A stretch of DNA of 31,150 bases, taken from positions 1-31,150 of the forward strand of contig DASXVX010000082.1 of assembly GCA_036504075.1 (NCBI GenBank), in the 5' to 3' direction. Below the pieces are notes generated by a model that searched no databases, had not been told where the DNA came from, and saw nothing but the letters and a program-made list of their open reading frames with translations. The position numbers were made by a program, and so were the translations under genes. Positions 15,454-23,249 of this stretch are shown in pieces; position 1 is the stretch's first letter, and each line of letters starts with the position of its first letter. This DNA is from DASXVX01 sp036504075. Lineage in GTDB: Bacteria > Bacillota > Sulfobacillia > Symbiobacteriales > Symbiobacteriaceae.

Positions 15454-16515
15454 GTGGATCGCATTGCACGTGCCCGCTTCCAAGTGATCAAGGTTAACCG
15501 TTGGTCGGTAGCGCTGGCGCTGCTGGCGTTGCTGACGTTGCTGGTGATCCCCATAGGCAAATATCTCCCGGTGGGCACCTTTTCTTCCGCCACTGTGGGG
15601 CAAGGTGTCATGCTGATCGGCCGGGACTTCTCCGGCAAGAGCCAGACGGACGCGCGGGCGATGCTGGAGGAAATGGCCGGGCGGTACAAGGCGCCGGCCG
15701 AAATGGCCCGTGAATCCCGCGATGCCAACGGCATCAGCTACGTGGTGCCGGAGCGAAACGGCTATTCGCTGGATGTGCCCACCACCCTGTTCCGGCTGAC
15801 CTCGGCCACCCCGGGCACCACCGTGGAACCCGCGCTGAAAGAGGTGCCGCCCACCCGGAAAGCGGCCGACTACCCTATGTCGGTGATCCGCCAGGGCAAC
15901 AGCGGCAAGAAGGCCGTGGCGCTGCTGGTCAACGTGGACTGGGGCACCATGGAACTGGCCAAAATGCTGCCGGTGCTGAAGAAGCACGGGGCCAAAGTGA
16001 CGTTCTTCGTGTCCGGTCGCTGGGCGGACGCCAACAAGGAACTGCTGAAAATGATGGCCGGGGACGGCCACGAGATCGCCACGCACGGCTACGACCTGTC
16101 CGCCGGCCCCAAGGCGCTGGCGAAAAACGGCACCCTGAAACTGGACATCGACCGTTCGGTTCAGTCCATCCAGGCGATCACGGGACTGCCGGTCAAGTTC
16201 TACGCCCCGCACATGTCGGAAATCAGCCCGGTGATCCTGCAGACCGCGGCGGACTTGAAGCTGCGGACGGTGCTCTACAGCCTGGACACGGTGGACTGGC
16301 AGGATGCCACTTCCGGACCGATGATCCTGTCGACGCTGGGCAAGGCGATGCCGGGCGACTTGGTGCTGCTGCACCCCAAGCCTAACACGGTCAAAGTGCT
16401 GGACCAGGCGTTGCTGGAGTTACAGAAGAAAGGGCTGCGGCCGGTCACCTTGTCGGAGTTGCTGAACCCCGGTCCGGACGCGCCCACCGCCGCCCTGGCG
16501 GACCCCCGGGAGTGA
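15454..16515 (+). CDS. Polysaccharide deacetylase-like protein (YlxY-like), degenerate active site
   Basis: NodB-fold protein, probably membrane-anchored and facing outward: residues about 17-37 (WSVALALLALLTLLVIPIGKYL) form one membrane helix. The NodB domain starts near residue 155. The motif normally TFDDG is NVDWG (160-164), so the metal-binding second Asp is Trp. The HxxxH motif is HGYDL, with only the first His (211). Later motifs persist in part (DTVDWQD and LLHP). This pattern is like the sporulation-linked YlxY/PdaB-type proteins, several of which lack the full metal site. It has 353 aa from GTG 15454; a GTG at 15445 lies too close to the SD. Catalytic activity is doubtful. Confidence 0.85.
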   Translation: MDRIARARFQVIKVNRWSVALALLALLTLLVIPIGKYLPVGTFSSATVGQGVMLIGRDFSGKSQTDARAMLEEMAGRYKAPAEMARESRDANGISYVVPERNGYSLDVPTTLFRLTSATPGTTVEPALKEVPPTRKAADYPMSVIRQGNSGKKAVALLVNVDWGTMELAKMLPVLKKHGAKVTFFVSGRWADANKELLKMMAGDGHEIATHGYDLSAGPKALAKNGTLKLDIDRSVQSIQAITGLPVKFYAPHMSEISPVILQTAADLKLRTVLYSLDTVDWQDATSGPMILSTLGKAMPGDLVLLHPKPNTVKVLDQALLELQKKGLRPVTLSELLNPGPDAPTAALADPRE

Positions 16516-16536
16516 CCTGTCCGGCCCGAGAGCACG

Positions 16537-17685
16537 TTACTGCGGAGCGTCCGATTGCTCTCCGATCACCTGAATGCGACCATGTTCATCGAAGTCGAAG
16601 TAGAACCACGGCCCGTTCTGACTGTCAGCCGGGCGCAGGTATGCCCGCGAGCCGCCCGCCGGTAGCTGCGGGAACTTCCCGCCGGTGGTCCAGCGTCCCC
16701 AGGCCAGGCGTGGCAAATCGGGAGCGTTACGCCCTACCAGAGCCTCAACGCCACCTGGCGGCGGTGCGCGAAAGTCGGCGGCAGCCTTCTCAGGCTCGCC
16801 TTTGGCCAGAAACCCGATCAGTCGGGCGAGGTGATAGACCCAATCGGCCCGCCGTTCATGCCCGGTCAGCGCGTAGGCGCCGTTCTGCCAGGTATAGGTA
16901 TATCGCTCAAAGACCCCCGGCTCGGCCTTGTGATCCAGCCAGTGGTGGCTGCCATACGTGACGATGGTCGGCACGCCGCCGTCCACCGCCGGAATGACCT
17001 CCACATAGGCGTCCTGGAGCCCCTGGACGTGAAGGACCTCCCGGTCGCCCTTGTAAGCAGCGAGCGTGAGGTGCGCCCCGGAGCCTTCTATGTATGCGCA
17101 GACGACCACTGGGTCTTTGGCCTGCTGTTGCGTCCCCGGCCAGACCCAGGCCCAGGCCCGCATGCAGATGGGGGTTGCGGCCCAGCCGTCCGGTCCTTTC
17201 GACAGCATGTAGACCAGCGGACCATAGACGCCGTCCCTGGGGATGCCGCCCAGGCGGTAGACGTAATGCTCGCCTTCCAGCTTGCCCGCGAAGGCAGCCG
17301 GCAGGTCTGGGAGCACATCCGGCCTGCCGGTCTGATCGATGGACGCGGCAATGCGTGCGAGGACGTCCTGCTCGTCGACCCGGACCTGGAGCTTCGATTG
17401 CGGCAAAGGCAGGCCGGGGCCGGGGTAGATGAACGCCGGGTCCCCGCCGGGAGCGAAAGTGGGCAAGTCGTCGGTCAGGGGAACATCCTCGAACAGGTTG
17501 GGCGCCGGCTCGATCCAGTCGGTCATCCGGACCGCCAGGCCGGCAGAGGCAACTTTGACTTCGGGTTGGGCTGCCGCCGGCGGAGCCTGGGGGGTGGCGA
17601 AGGGCTGGCTGCACCCCACCAGCATCACAGTCAGTGCGATGCGTGTAAAGCCTATCAGTGTCCTGGCGCGGTTCGTGAGAATCAC
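16537..17685 (-). CDS. Hypothetical lipoprotein, about 382 aa
   Basis: Unknown function. The N-terminus reads NRARTLIGFTRIALTVMLVGCSQPFATPQAPPAAAQPE, a lipoprotein signal with lipobox LVGC, then a Pro/Ala linker. The mature part is Trp- and Tyr-rich and probably beta-rich (YVYRLGGIPRDGVYGPLVYML, YGSHHWLDHKAEPGVFERYTYTWQNGAYALTGHER). It ends DFDEHGRIQVIGEQSDAPQ. The open frame extends to 18066, but the extension has no SD and covers inverted repeats. I place the start at GTG 17685, just before the signal peptide; its SD is poor, so the exact codon is uncertain. It is convergent with the deacetylase-like gene. Confidence 0.75.
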   Translation of the reverse strand: MILTNRARTLIGFTRIALTVMLVGCSQPFATPQAPPAAAQPEVKVASAGLAVRMTDWIEPAPNLFEDVPLTDDLPTFAPGGDPAFIYPGPGLPLPQSKLQVRVDEQDVLARIAASIDQTGRPDVLPDLPAAFAGKLEGEHYVYRLGGIPRDGVYGPLVYMLSKGPDGWAATPICMRAWAWVWPGTQQQAKDPVVVCAYIEGSGAHLTLAAYKGDREVLHVQGLQDAYVEVIPAVDGGVPTIVTYGSHHWLDHKAEPGVFERYTYTWQNGAYALTGHERRADWVYHLARLIGFLAKGEPEKAAADFRAPPPGGVEALVGRNAPDLPRLAWGRWTTGGKFPQLPAGGSRAYLRPADSQNGPWFYFDFDEHGRIQVIGEQSDAPQ

Positions 17686-17892
17686 CTCGGATGTAGGACG
17701 TCGCCGACGGTCGAGGGGTTGCACGGGGAAATGCCGAGATTCGCACCGTTCATGTGTTATGAGAGCTACGACTCCTGTTGTGAGAACTACGACTCCGGGA
17801 CCTGGGAAGAACCCCGTTTCTGCGGACCGGAAGGGGGTACCCCCGACGAAAACCGGCGTTGGCATGCCAGAACACGACCTGCAAGCCCAACT

Positions 17893-17941
17893 GTCAACAT
17901 TTGCATGCCCTTCTGAAACAAGCGCCATGCAAACCCTGACG
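17893..17941. repeat. Inverted repeat, copy 1
   Basis: Left arm GTCAACATTTGCATG (17893-17907) faces CATGCAAACCCTGACG (17926-17941). The ends (GTCA/TGAC) and the inner TTTGCATG/CATGCAAA pair, with a bulge between. It matches copy 2 in arrangement. Confidence 0.6.
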
Positions 17942-18051
17942 ATTCCACATAAAGGAAGTCGATTTCCGCCTCCGGATAGCCTCCCCGGGCGGGTGGCATC
18001 GTTCCCACATACCCCTCCCGGGTAGGTGCTGGTCCCTTTTTCCGCCGAAAA

Positions 18052-18101
18052 CGTCAAGATTTGCATGGAAGGCGCCGCCGGTGGTCATGCAACTTCTGAC
18101 G
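18052..18101. repeat. Inverted repeat, copy 2
   Basis: Left arm CGTCAAGATTTGCATG (18052-18067) faces CATGCAACTTCTGACG (18086-18101) across an 18-nt GC-rich loop. Arms match copy 1 in the outer CGTCA and inner TTGCATG parts, while the loops differ. Confidence 0.6.
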
Positions 18102-18258
18102 TTCTGGCCGGAACCCACGCCGGCTGGGATGATCGATCGATGAAGGGGGTACCTTGTGAAGACCATCAACATGCACTCCCTTGCTCCTCGACCAGTTCAG
18201 CGGGCCTACCTACCCATGCGCCGCCATTCGATCCGGATATGAGGTTTCTCATCAGACG

Positions 18259-18291
18259 AAAGCCCTGCCGTGAGAGCCACGGCAGGGCTTT
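18259..18291 (-). terminator. Strong terminator of the GH18 gene
   Basis: AAAGCCCTGCCGTG and CACGGCAGGGCTTT form a perfect 14-bp stem with a 5-nt loop, just after the stop codon at 18297. The A/T ends let it work in both directions. Confidence 0.88.
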
Positions 18292-18296
18292 GCGTG

Positions 18297-19868
18297 TCAG
18301 CGGAGCTTCTGGGCGATGACCGGCCAGATGCCGGGGTCCTCCAGACCGAGGCGCCAGATACCGATGCCGCCCAGGCCATACTTGCGGACAATGTCCAGCT
18401 TGGGCGCCAGCGACTGCGCGTTCTCAAAGTAGACCACGTGGGCCTGTCCCAGGTTCACGTAAGCGAAGTAGGGCACCTGGGCGTCCGAGTCCCACAGCAC
18501 TTTGACGCCGTACTGCATGGCCAGGCTCATGGCCTGCGGCGTCGAGAGCCCACGGCCGTCGGTCGTCCCTTTGATCCAGTCGTATGCGTAGGTGGGGATG
18601 CCCAGAAGAATCTTCTCTTTGGGGACCTGGCTGACGGCGAAGGCCGCCACCTTGTCCACCCAGCCGATGGAGGCCACCGGACCGGGCTGGTACCCGAGGG
18701 AATGCTCGTCGTAGGCCATGGGCACAATCTTATCGGCATAGGTCCCCAGCGCCTTGTAGTCGAAGGCGCCGGACCAGGGCGAAACCTTGTCGTCGAAGGT
18801 CTTGGCCGGCACCGACAGCGTCAGGGAGAGCCCCGCGGGCTTGAGCGCACCCGAGAGTTCCCGGACGAAGGCCGTATAGCTGGAGCGAAGCGACGGGGGG
18901 ATGTTCTCGAGGTCCACGTTGATGCCGGCGAGTCCTTTCGCCTTGGCGGTGCTCAGGAGGTTGCTCACCGCCTGGCTCCGAACGGCGGGGGATGAAAGCA
19001 CGGCCGCGGCAATGTTCGAGTCGAAGCCGGGGCCGACCAGGTTGTGAACCAGTCCCTGGACTTTTACGCCTTCCGCCTTGGCTTCCGCCATCAACTCCGG
19101 GTAGTCCCGGGTGATTATCTGGCCCTTGCTGTCCATGAGCAGCTGGAAGTTGACGACCAGGTCGACCTGGTGGCTCGCATTCTTGAGGCTGTCCAGGGAG
19201 AGCGAGTCGCCCGCCCAGTCCTCGGCGTAGTAGCCCAGCACCGTGCGCGCTGGGGTCTGCCCCGGGTCGCCGCCGCTGGTCTGGCCGCCGGGGTCAGACG
19301 GCGGTGTCGGGTCGGGATTCGGCGGGGGGTCGGGGATGGGATCGGGAATGGTCCCCGGGTCGGGCGTGGGCTTCGGGGTCGGGGGCGGGTTGGGCACAGG
19401 ACCCACATCCGGGCCGGCGCCCGGAACGCGGAGGACCTGCCCCGGGTAAAGCATGGTGTCCTGCAACTGATTCAGCGCGGCGATCGACTCAATGGTGCTC
19501 CCCTGGCTTTTGGCGATGGCCCAGAGCGAGTCGCCGGCCCGGACGGTATAAAAGTGACCGTTTTTCCAGGTGAAAGCCCGGTCGACCGCCCGGAACGTCC
19601 ACTTGCTTGCGAGGCCGTCGGGAACGAGGCCGTAGTCGCGCTGGAACCGGATGACCGCCTGGCGGGTGTTGTCGCCGAACATGCCGTCGACACCGCCGGG
19701 GCTGTAACCCAGGTCGCTGAGCCGGTGCTGCAGCTCAACCACGTCACCACCGAAGGTGCCCGAGTAGAGGCTGCGACTGCCATAGGGTGCGGCCAGGACC
19801 GTGGTACTGATGAGCAGCAGCACTGCCAGGACGATCATACCGATTTGTCGGGCGCGTTTCGCCGTCAA
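18297..19868 (-). CDS. Spore-type glycoside hydrolase: PG-binding, LysM and GH18 domains
   Basis: Resembles the SleL/YaaH class of N-acetylglucosaminidases, which cut cortex peptidoglycan in germination or assemble on spores. Order: signal segment (about 10-28, MIVLAVLLLISTTVLA), peptidoglycan-binding domain (about 38-95, DVVELQHRLSDLGYSPGGVDGMFGDNTRQAVIRFQRDYGL), one LysM (106-149, YTVRAGDSLWAIA...LNQL...LYPGQVLRVP), a Pro/Asp/Gly linker (150-205), and GH18 (about 210-523). The GH18 active-site strand is GLAGINVDLEN, with Glu321 as acid; PMAYDEH and GIWRLGLED also fit. The start is TTG 19868, seven bases after GGAGG. It is 523 aa. The YaaH family usually has two LysM and no PG-binding domain, so the front end differs. 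Confidence 0.92.
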   Translation of the reverse strand: MTAKRARQIGMIVLAVLLLISTTVLAAPYGSRSLYSGTFGGDVVELQHRLSDLGYSPGGVDGMFGDNTRQAVIRFQRDYGLVPDGLASKWTFRAVDRAFTWKNGHFYTVRAGDSLWAIAKSQGSTIESIAALNQLQDTMLYPGQVLRVPGAGPDVGPVPNPPPTPKPTPDPGTIPDPIPDPPPNPDPTPPSDPGGQTSGGDPGQTPARTVLGYYAEDWAGDSLSLDSLKNASHQVDLVVNFQLLMDSKGQIITRDYPELMAEAKAEGVKVQGLVHNLVGPGFDSNIAAAVLSSPAVRSQAVSNLLSTAKAKGLAGINVDLENIPPSLRSSYTAFVRELSGALKPAGLSLTLSVPAKTFDDKVSPWSGAFDYKALGTYADKIVPMAYDEHSLGYQPGPVASIGWVDKVAAFAVSQVPKEKILLGIPTYAYDWIKGTTDGRGLSTPQAMSLAMQYGVKVLWDSDAQVPYFAYVNLGQAHVVYFENAQSLAPKLDIVRKYGLGGIGIWRLGLEDPGIWPVIAQKLR

Positions 19869-19911
19869 ACGCTCACCTCCGGTGGTTGGCGCCCTAAAAC
19901 GCACACGCCTG

Positions 19912-19941
19912 ATTATACGTTCCGTAAACAGGTTATGTCAT
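19912..19941 (-). promoter_or_regulatory. Promoter of the GH18 gene
   Basis: On the minus strand ATGACA (19936-19941), 18 bases and a perfect TATAAT (19912-19917), about 45 bases before the TTG start. It looks vegetative (sigma-A) rather than sporulation-specific. Confidence 0.6.
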
Positions 19942-19972
19942 GGGGCCACATGCTGGGAGACGCGCGCCGAAA

Positions 19973-20004
19973 GACCGCCCGGGGGGTACCGGGCGGTCCT
20001 TTCT
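19973..20004 (+). terminator. Bidirectional hairpin upstream of the GH18 promoter
   Basis: GACCGCCCGG and CCGGGCGGTC form a 10-bp perfect stem with a 6-nt loop, then CTTTCTC on the plus strand. No plus-strand gene ends here, so it may insulate the GH18 promoter. Confidence 0.6.
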
Positions 20005-20156
20005 CATCGGCCTGCGAACGCGGACCTTCGCAAAGCTCCGAATCGCTACGAATAGCCGCGAATAGCCACAGTGTTTTAGAGTTTTGTTGGAAATATCTTC
20101 AGCGGCTACAAACCGGTCCGATGAGCCACGTATTGCCCCAAATCCCCAAAACACGT
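20005..20156. other. Non-coding, possible small RNA body
   Basis: No gene seen. It contains short repeats (CGAATAGCC twice near 20050-20067) and AT-richer sequence, and runs directly into the strong plus-strand terminator at 20157. I could not find a clear plus-strand promoter. Confidence 0.3.
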
Positions 20157-20195
20157 GCGGCTCCAGCATCGTAGCCGATGCTGGAGCCGCTTTTT
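20157..20195 (+). terminator. Strong orphan terminator
   Basis: GCGGCTCCAGCATCG and CGATGCTGGAGCCGC form a perfect 15-bp stem with a 4-nt loop, followed by TTTTT on the plus strand. There is no plus-strand gene upstream before 16515. Confidence 0.85.
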
Positions 20196-20270
20196 CGCGC
20201 GCACGGGCACTCCCGCCCAGAGACCGCCGATCAGAATGAGATAACGGCGAATACCATTTTATAGCAATTT

Positions 20271-20490
20271 GTAATGCCGAGTAATCGCAAAGAATGCCGA
20301 AGAGCTTTTGGTAATGCCGCGGAGCTTTTGGTAATGCCGAAAAGCTTTCGGTAATGCCGCGGAGCTTTTGGTAATGCCGCGAAGCTTTTGGTAATGCCGA
20401 AAAGCCTTCTGTAATTCCGAGAAGCTCTCTGTAGTTCCGAAAAGCTCTTTGTAATGCCGAGAAGCTTTCTTCAATGCCAAGAAGCTTTTG
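20271..20490. repeat. 20-bp tandem repeat, about 11 copies
   Basis: Exact period of 20 bp, with copies starting at 20271, 20291 and so on to 20471. The consensus is GTAATGCCGMRRAGCTTTTG. Central copies (20311-20410) are the most alike, and both ends are more degenerate. The apparent minus-strand open frames across it have a 20-residue period only because 60 bases are three units; they are not genes. Confidence 0.93.
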
Positions 20491-20512
20491 GCGCCTCCAA
20501 TTCACCATCAGC

Positions 20513-20551
20513 AAAGCGCCACCAAGAAAAAATCTTTCTCAGTGGCGCTTT
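20513..20551 (-). terminator. Terminator of the MFS gene at 20565
   Basis: AAAGCGCCAC and GTGGCGCTTT form a 10-bp stem enclosing an A/T-rich loop with a partial inner stem (AGAAA/TTTCT), 13 bases after the MFS stop. Confidence 0.65.
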
Positions 20552-20564
20552 TCGCGAAGCCAAG

Positions 20565-21710
20565 TTACGCCGTCTCCCTGGTGGGGCTCCTGCCCGCCCA
20601 GAGGAAGGCCACGAGTGTCACCACCGTCACGACCGCGCCCGAGAGGTAAGGCGCCGGCGGGCCGAAATACTGGTACAGCACGGTCGCCATAATCGGGCCG
20701 ACCACCCGGCCCATGGAATCCATCGCGTCCATGGCGCCGATGGCGATGCCCTGCTGGGCCGCCCGCTTGGAGACCATCGTCGCCACCGCCGGCCGGACCG
20801 TGCCCATGCCGATGCCGTAGAGCGGCACCAGGGCATACAGGACCGGCTCCCGCCAAGCCACCACCACCGCCACCAGACCGAGCGTGATGATGACCAGGCC
20901 GGCCCGCAGCACCCGCTCGTCGCCGTACTTGCGCATGAACCGGTGGATGAACATGCCTTGGACCAGGGCTGCAGCAAAGCCGATCAAGCCGTACAAGTAG
21001 CCCTGGTGCATCTGCCCCATGGCAAACCGGTCGAGAATGTAGAGTGCGAACGTCGCTTCGAACCCGGCGATGACCAGGCTGACCGCAAACGAGATCAGGT
21101 TGAGCACACCCAGTTGGCCGCGCATGACCTCCCAGCGGGACGGCCGGGGACCGGTGTACTCGGGCCGGGATTCTTTCAGGAACAGGACGGCCAGCACGAA
21201 GGTAACGGCGCCGACCGCGGCCGACGCCAGAAACGGCGTGGTCAGGCTGATTTGACTCAGGAAGGCCCCGATCATCGGGCCGAAAATGACGCCGAGGCCC
21301 ATGGCGGCCCCCAGCACGCCCATGCCCTTTGAGCGCTCTTCCTTGCTGGTGTTGTCGCCCACGTAGGCCATGGCTGTCGGCAGTGTCGCCGCCGTCAGGG
21401 CGCCGGAGACGGCCCGGACCAGGAAGACCTGCAGCAACGTCCGGGAGAAGGCCAGCAGCAGGAACGTGGCCACGTAGCCGGCCAGGCCCGTCAGCAGGAC
21501 GCGCTTGCGCCCAATTCGGTCGGAAAGGCCGCCCCAGATCGGTGAAAAGACGAACTGCATAAAGGAGTACGACGCCACAATCCAGCCCCACTGGGATTCC
21601 GTTGCGCCCACGTGGCGGGCGTAGAGCGGCAGCACGGGAAACAGAATGGAAAAGCCGGTCATGACGAGAAATAGCACCATGAAGAGCACACTGAGCGAGC
21701 GTCGGTTCAA
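20565..21710 (-). CDS. MFS drug-efflux-type transporter (DHA1 group)
   Basis: A proton-driven exporter of unknown substrate, similar in layout to tetracycline/multidrug DHA1 proteins. It shows MFS motif A in loop 2-3 (GGLSDRIGRKRVLLTG), a helix-5 region (LGAAMGLGVIFGPMIGAFLSQ) close to the antiporter motif C, and a second-half motif A-like RFMRKYGDERVLRAG. It has 381 aa and about 12 helices. The start is TTG 21710, seven bases after a GGGAGG SD. It stands alone, with a terminator on each side. Confidence 0.9.
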   Translation of the reverse strand: MNRRSLSVLFMVLFLVMTGFSILFPVLPLYARHVGATESQWGWIVASYSFMQFVFSPIWGGLSDRIGRKRVLLTGLAGYVATFLLLAFSRTLLQVFLVRAVSGALTAATLPTAMAYVGDNTSKEERSKGMGVLGAAMGLGVIFGPMIGAFLSQISLTTPFLASAAVGAVTFVLAVLFLKESRPEYTGPRPSRWEVMRGQLGVLNLISFAVSLVIAGFEATFALYILDRFAMGQMHQGYLYGLIGFAAALVQGMFIHRFMRKYGDERVLRAGLVIITLGLVAVVVAWREPVLYALVPLYGIGMGTVRPAVATMVSKRAAQQGIAIGAMDAMDSMGRVVGPIMATVLYQYFGPPAPYLSGAVVTVVTLVAFLWAGRSPTRETA

Positions 21711-21760
21711 GCGATGACCTCCCGGTCCCTTCGGAGAAGGGCTAGCGCGTTGGTGAGGGC

Positions 21761-21797
21761 AGTCCAGCAGTCCGGCGGTCGTCCGGCGCAGGTCCTG
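21761..21797 (-). pseudogene. Possible short remnant of a LigD polymerase-domain 3' end
   Basis: This short stretch resembles 28551-28587 (shared CCGGCGCAGGTCCTG and flanking CGGTCG), which encodes QDLRRATAEL at the end of a LigD-like fragment. Here the reading would be QDLRRTTAGL. It is too short for a firm identity. Confidence 0.3.
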
Positions 21798-21822
21798 TCA
21801 AAGGGGCCCATTCATTGTAACA

Positions 21823-21857
21823 GACCGCCCCAGCCACGTCACGGGCTGGGGCGGTTC
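21823..21857 (-). terminator. Terminator after the HD gene; copy of a dispersed hairpin
   Basis: A GCCCCAGCC/GGCTGGGGC-type stem of 12-13 bp, then CTGTTACAAT on the minus strand. The same hairpin and flank (CGCCCCAGCC, GTTACA) recur at 28844-28880. Confidence 0.75.
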
Positions 21858-21879
21858 ATCATGCTTCCTGTGGAAAATC

Positions 21880-22305
21880 TTAGATTTCCCGCAACAGCAG
21901 TTCGAGGGCCTGCCGGTATCGGTCCACGCGCGCGTGGTCGTTCGCCGCGGGATCGGGTATCCGAGAGAGATCCAGGTTGTCCTGGATATCGGCGATCTTG
22001 ACCGCCCGGGCGATGGCGTTCCCTTTGGCCCGCCGGACGAAGTCCAGGTAGGTTTCACCCGGCCCGCGCGTCAATGCGACGACCGCGTCGACGACCTCCC
22101 GGGGAAACCCTTCCCCCAGAAGGTCTGCGGGGGTTACCCCACAGTCCTCGATCAAGTCGTGCATCGCTGCCGCCATTCGCTCTTCGGAGGTTGCGACGCG
22201 CATCATCACGCGCATGGGGTGCAAGATATACGGGGCGCCACCCTTGTCCACGGCACCCGCATGGTGCCGTGCCGCCAACTCGATGGCCTTCGCTACCAGA
22301 TCCAT
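21880..22305 (-). CDS. Small HD-domain protein, (p)ppGpp hydrolase-like
   Basis: Resembles the hydrolase half of RelA/SpoT and the stand-alone small alarmone hydrolases (Mesh1-like), which remove pyrophosphate from (p)ppGpp. The sequence has AIELAARHHAGAVDKGGAPYILHPMRV (His29), the HD pair in MAAAMHDLIEDCGVT (His49-Asp50, then Glu-Asp), and VKIADIQDNLDLSRI near residue 103, where the last metal-binding Asp is expected. It is 141 aa with no synthetase or TGS/ACT part. The start is ATG 22305 with AGGGGGTGA upstream. It follows the membrane protein gene by 21 bases and is probably cotranscribed. An HD hydrolase of another nucleotide is possible. Confidence 0.85.
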   Translation of the reverse strand: MDLVAKAIELAARHHAGAVDKGGAPYILHPMRVMMRVATSEERMAAAMHDLIEDCGVTPADLLGEGFPREVVDAVVALTRGPGETYLDFVRRAKGNAIARAVKIADIQDNLDLSRIPDPAANDHARVDRYRQALELLLREI

Positions 22306-22326
22306 GGGAATCACCCCCTGCAAATA

Positions 22327-23004
22327 TTACGGAGACGGTGCCTTGGCCATGATCTCCGCCTGGCGTTCCGCAATCCGGGCTTCGTATGCTTCCCGCAGCT
22401 CACTGACCAGGTCAGGCGGCAGCCCGGCCGCTTGAAGTTCCGCCGTCAGTTGCCGGAGTTCGGCGTCCACCGACCGGTCGCACTGCCGGCGTAAGCCGTC
22501 GGCTTTGGCGTAATACTGCGCCCCCAGCGCCGCAATATCGATCTTGGCGCCATTCTTCTTGGCCTGCTCATAGTCCGTCTTGGCGGAAGCCAGGAGGGTG
22601 CTGAGCTGGCCTTCACAGGCGGTCTGTACGGCAGTGAGGCGTAGCCGATACTTGGCCGCCAACGCCGCTTTCAATCCCGCTGCGTTCTCTTCAGACCCGG
22701 CCGGTGCTCCAGACTGGTCCGGTGCTCCAGACTGGTCCGGTGCTCCAGACCCGGCCGGGGTGACTGGACTGCCCGGAAGACCGGTTTCGGCGGCAGATCG
22801 CGCCGAATCAGGCGTCGACCGGCCGTCTGCAGACTGACCGGCCTTCACCTGGAGTTGCTGCAATTCCTGGCGGGTTTTGACAAACTGTTTGGCCAGCGTG
22901 GTGTACTCCTTGCTGGCGGTCAAAGCCACCCTTGCCAGGAGTACATTTCCGAGCAGGGACAGAATGAACAAGCCGATGCCCACAACCAGGAGTACCCGCC
23001 TCAT
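22327..23004 (-). CDS. Hypothetical single-pass membrane protein, 225 aa
   Basis: Unknown. It begins with one membrane helix (MRRVLLVVGIGLFILSLLGNVLLARVAL), then a coiled-coil-like stretch (KEYTTLAKQFVKTRQELQQLQVKAGQ), and a low-complexity Gly/Ser/Pro linker with a repeated GAPDQS unit encoded by an 18-bp DNA repeat near 22705-22750. The C-terminal helical part has two Cys (TACEGQLSTLL and RRQCDRSVD) and many Lys/Glu. It probably sits outside the membrane. The start is ATG 23004 five bases after GGAGG. It lies upstream of the HD gene in the same apparent operon. Confidence 0.75.
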   Translation of the reverse strand: MRRVLLVVGIGLFILSLLGNVLLARVALTASKEYTTLAKQFVKTRQELQQLQVKAGQSADGRSTPDSARSAAETGLPGSPVTPAGSGAPDQSGAPDQSGAPAGSEENAAGLKAALAAKYRLRLTAVQTACEGQLSTLLASAKTDYEQAKKNGAKIDIAALGAQYYAKADGLRRQCDRSVDAELRQLTAELQAAGLPPDLVSELREAYEARIAERQAEIMAKAPSP

Positions 23005-23153
23005 CTCGGCCTCCAGAACAGACATTTGCCGCATGCCGCGTCCCGATTCTGGCATTGATCGTATCATGGCGTCACACGAACGTCCACAACACCTCGCACC
23101 CGGCCGTCCAGGCGTCGTCGTCGAGAGCGCAAATTTGCTAAATGTTCATCATT

Positions 23154-23167
23154 AACTGTGATATAAT
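23154..23167 (+). promoter_or_regulatory. Extended -10 promoter of the CDGSH gene
   Basis: TGATATAAT combines a perfect -10 (TATAAT, 23162-23167) with the TG extension; no good -35 is seen at 17 bases. It gives a leader of about 75 bases containing a CGGCGG/CCGCCG stem. Confidence 0.6.
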
Positions 23168-23249
23168 GTCCGTGGGATCTCCAACGTCGGCGGCCCGTGT
23201 GGGGAGTCCGCCGAGGAGGTTTACATAAAGGATATGGGAGGATTGAATC

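Larger units (their letters stand above)
17686..18258. other. Non-coding region rich in repeats
   Basis: No convincing gene. It holds a 21-bp direct repeat (17756-17776 and 17777-17797, about three mismatches, shared core CTACGACTCC), the palindrome GGGGGTACCCCC (17833-17844), and two matching inverted repeats (17893-17941 and 18052-18101). Two CCTCCC-rich segments, near 17980 and 18014, also resemble each other. The region lies upstream of the lipoprotein gene and downstream of the GH18 gene. Confidence 0.6.

Noticed and set aside
17686..18066. N-terminal extension of the lipoprotein by about 127 codons
   Set aside because: It would place the lipoprotein signal peptide in the middle of the protein and covers the inverted repeats.
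20073..20092. GTTTTAGAG stretch resembling a type II CRISPR repeat or tracr anti-repeat
   Set aside because: It occurs once, with no Cas9 gene or repeat array, and the CRISPR array in the window is of another type.
19933..20514. Minus-strand open frames with a 20-residue repeat over the 20-bp tandem repeats
   Set aside because: The repeat period of 20 bp is not a multiple of three, so all three frames pass through the same units; no SD or codon bias supports a gene.
23166..23228. A 20-codon upstream frame in the CDGSH gene leader
   Set aside because: Its ATG overlaps the -10 element, so it would lie before the transcription start.
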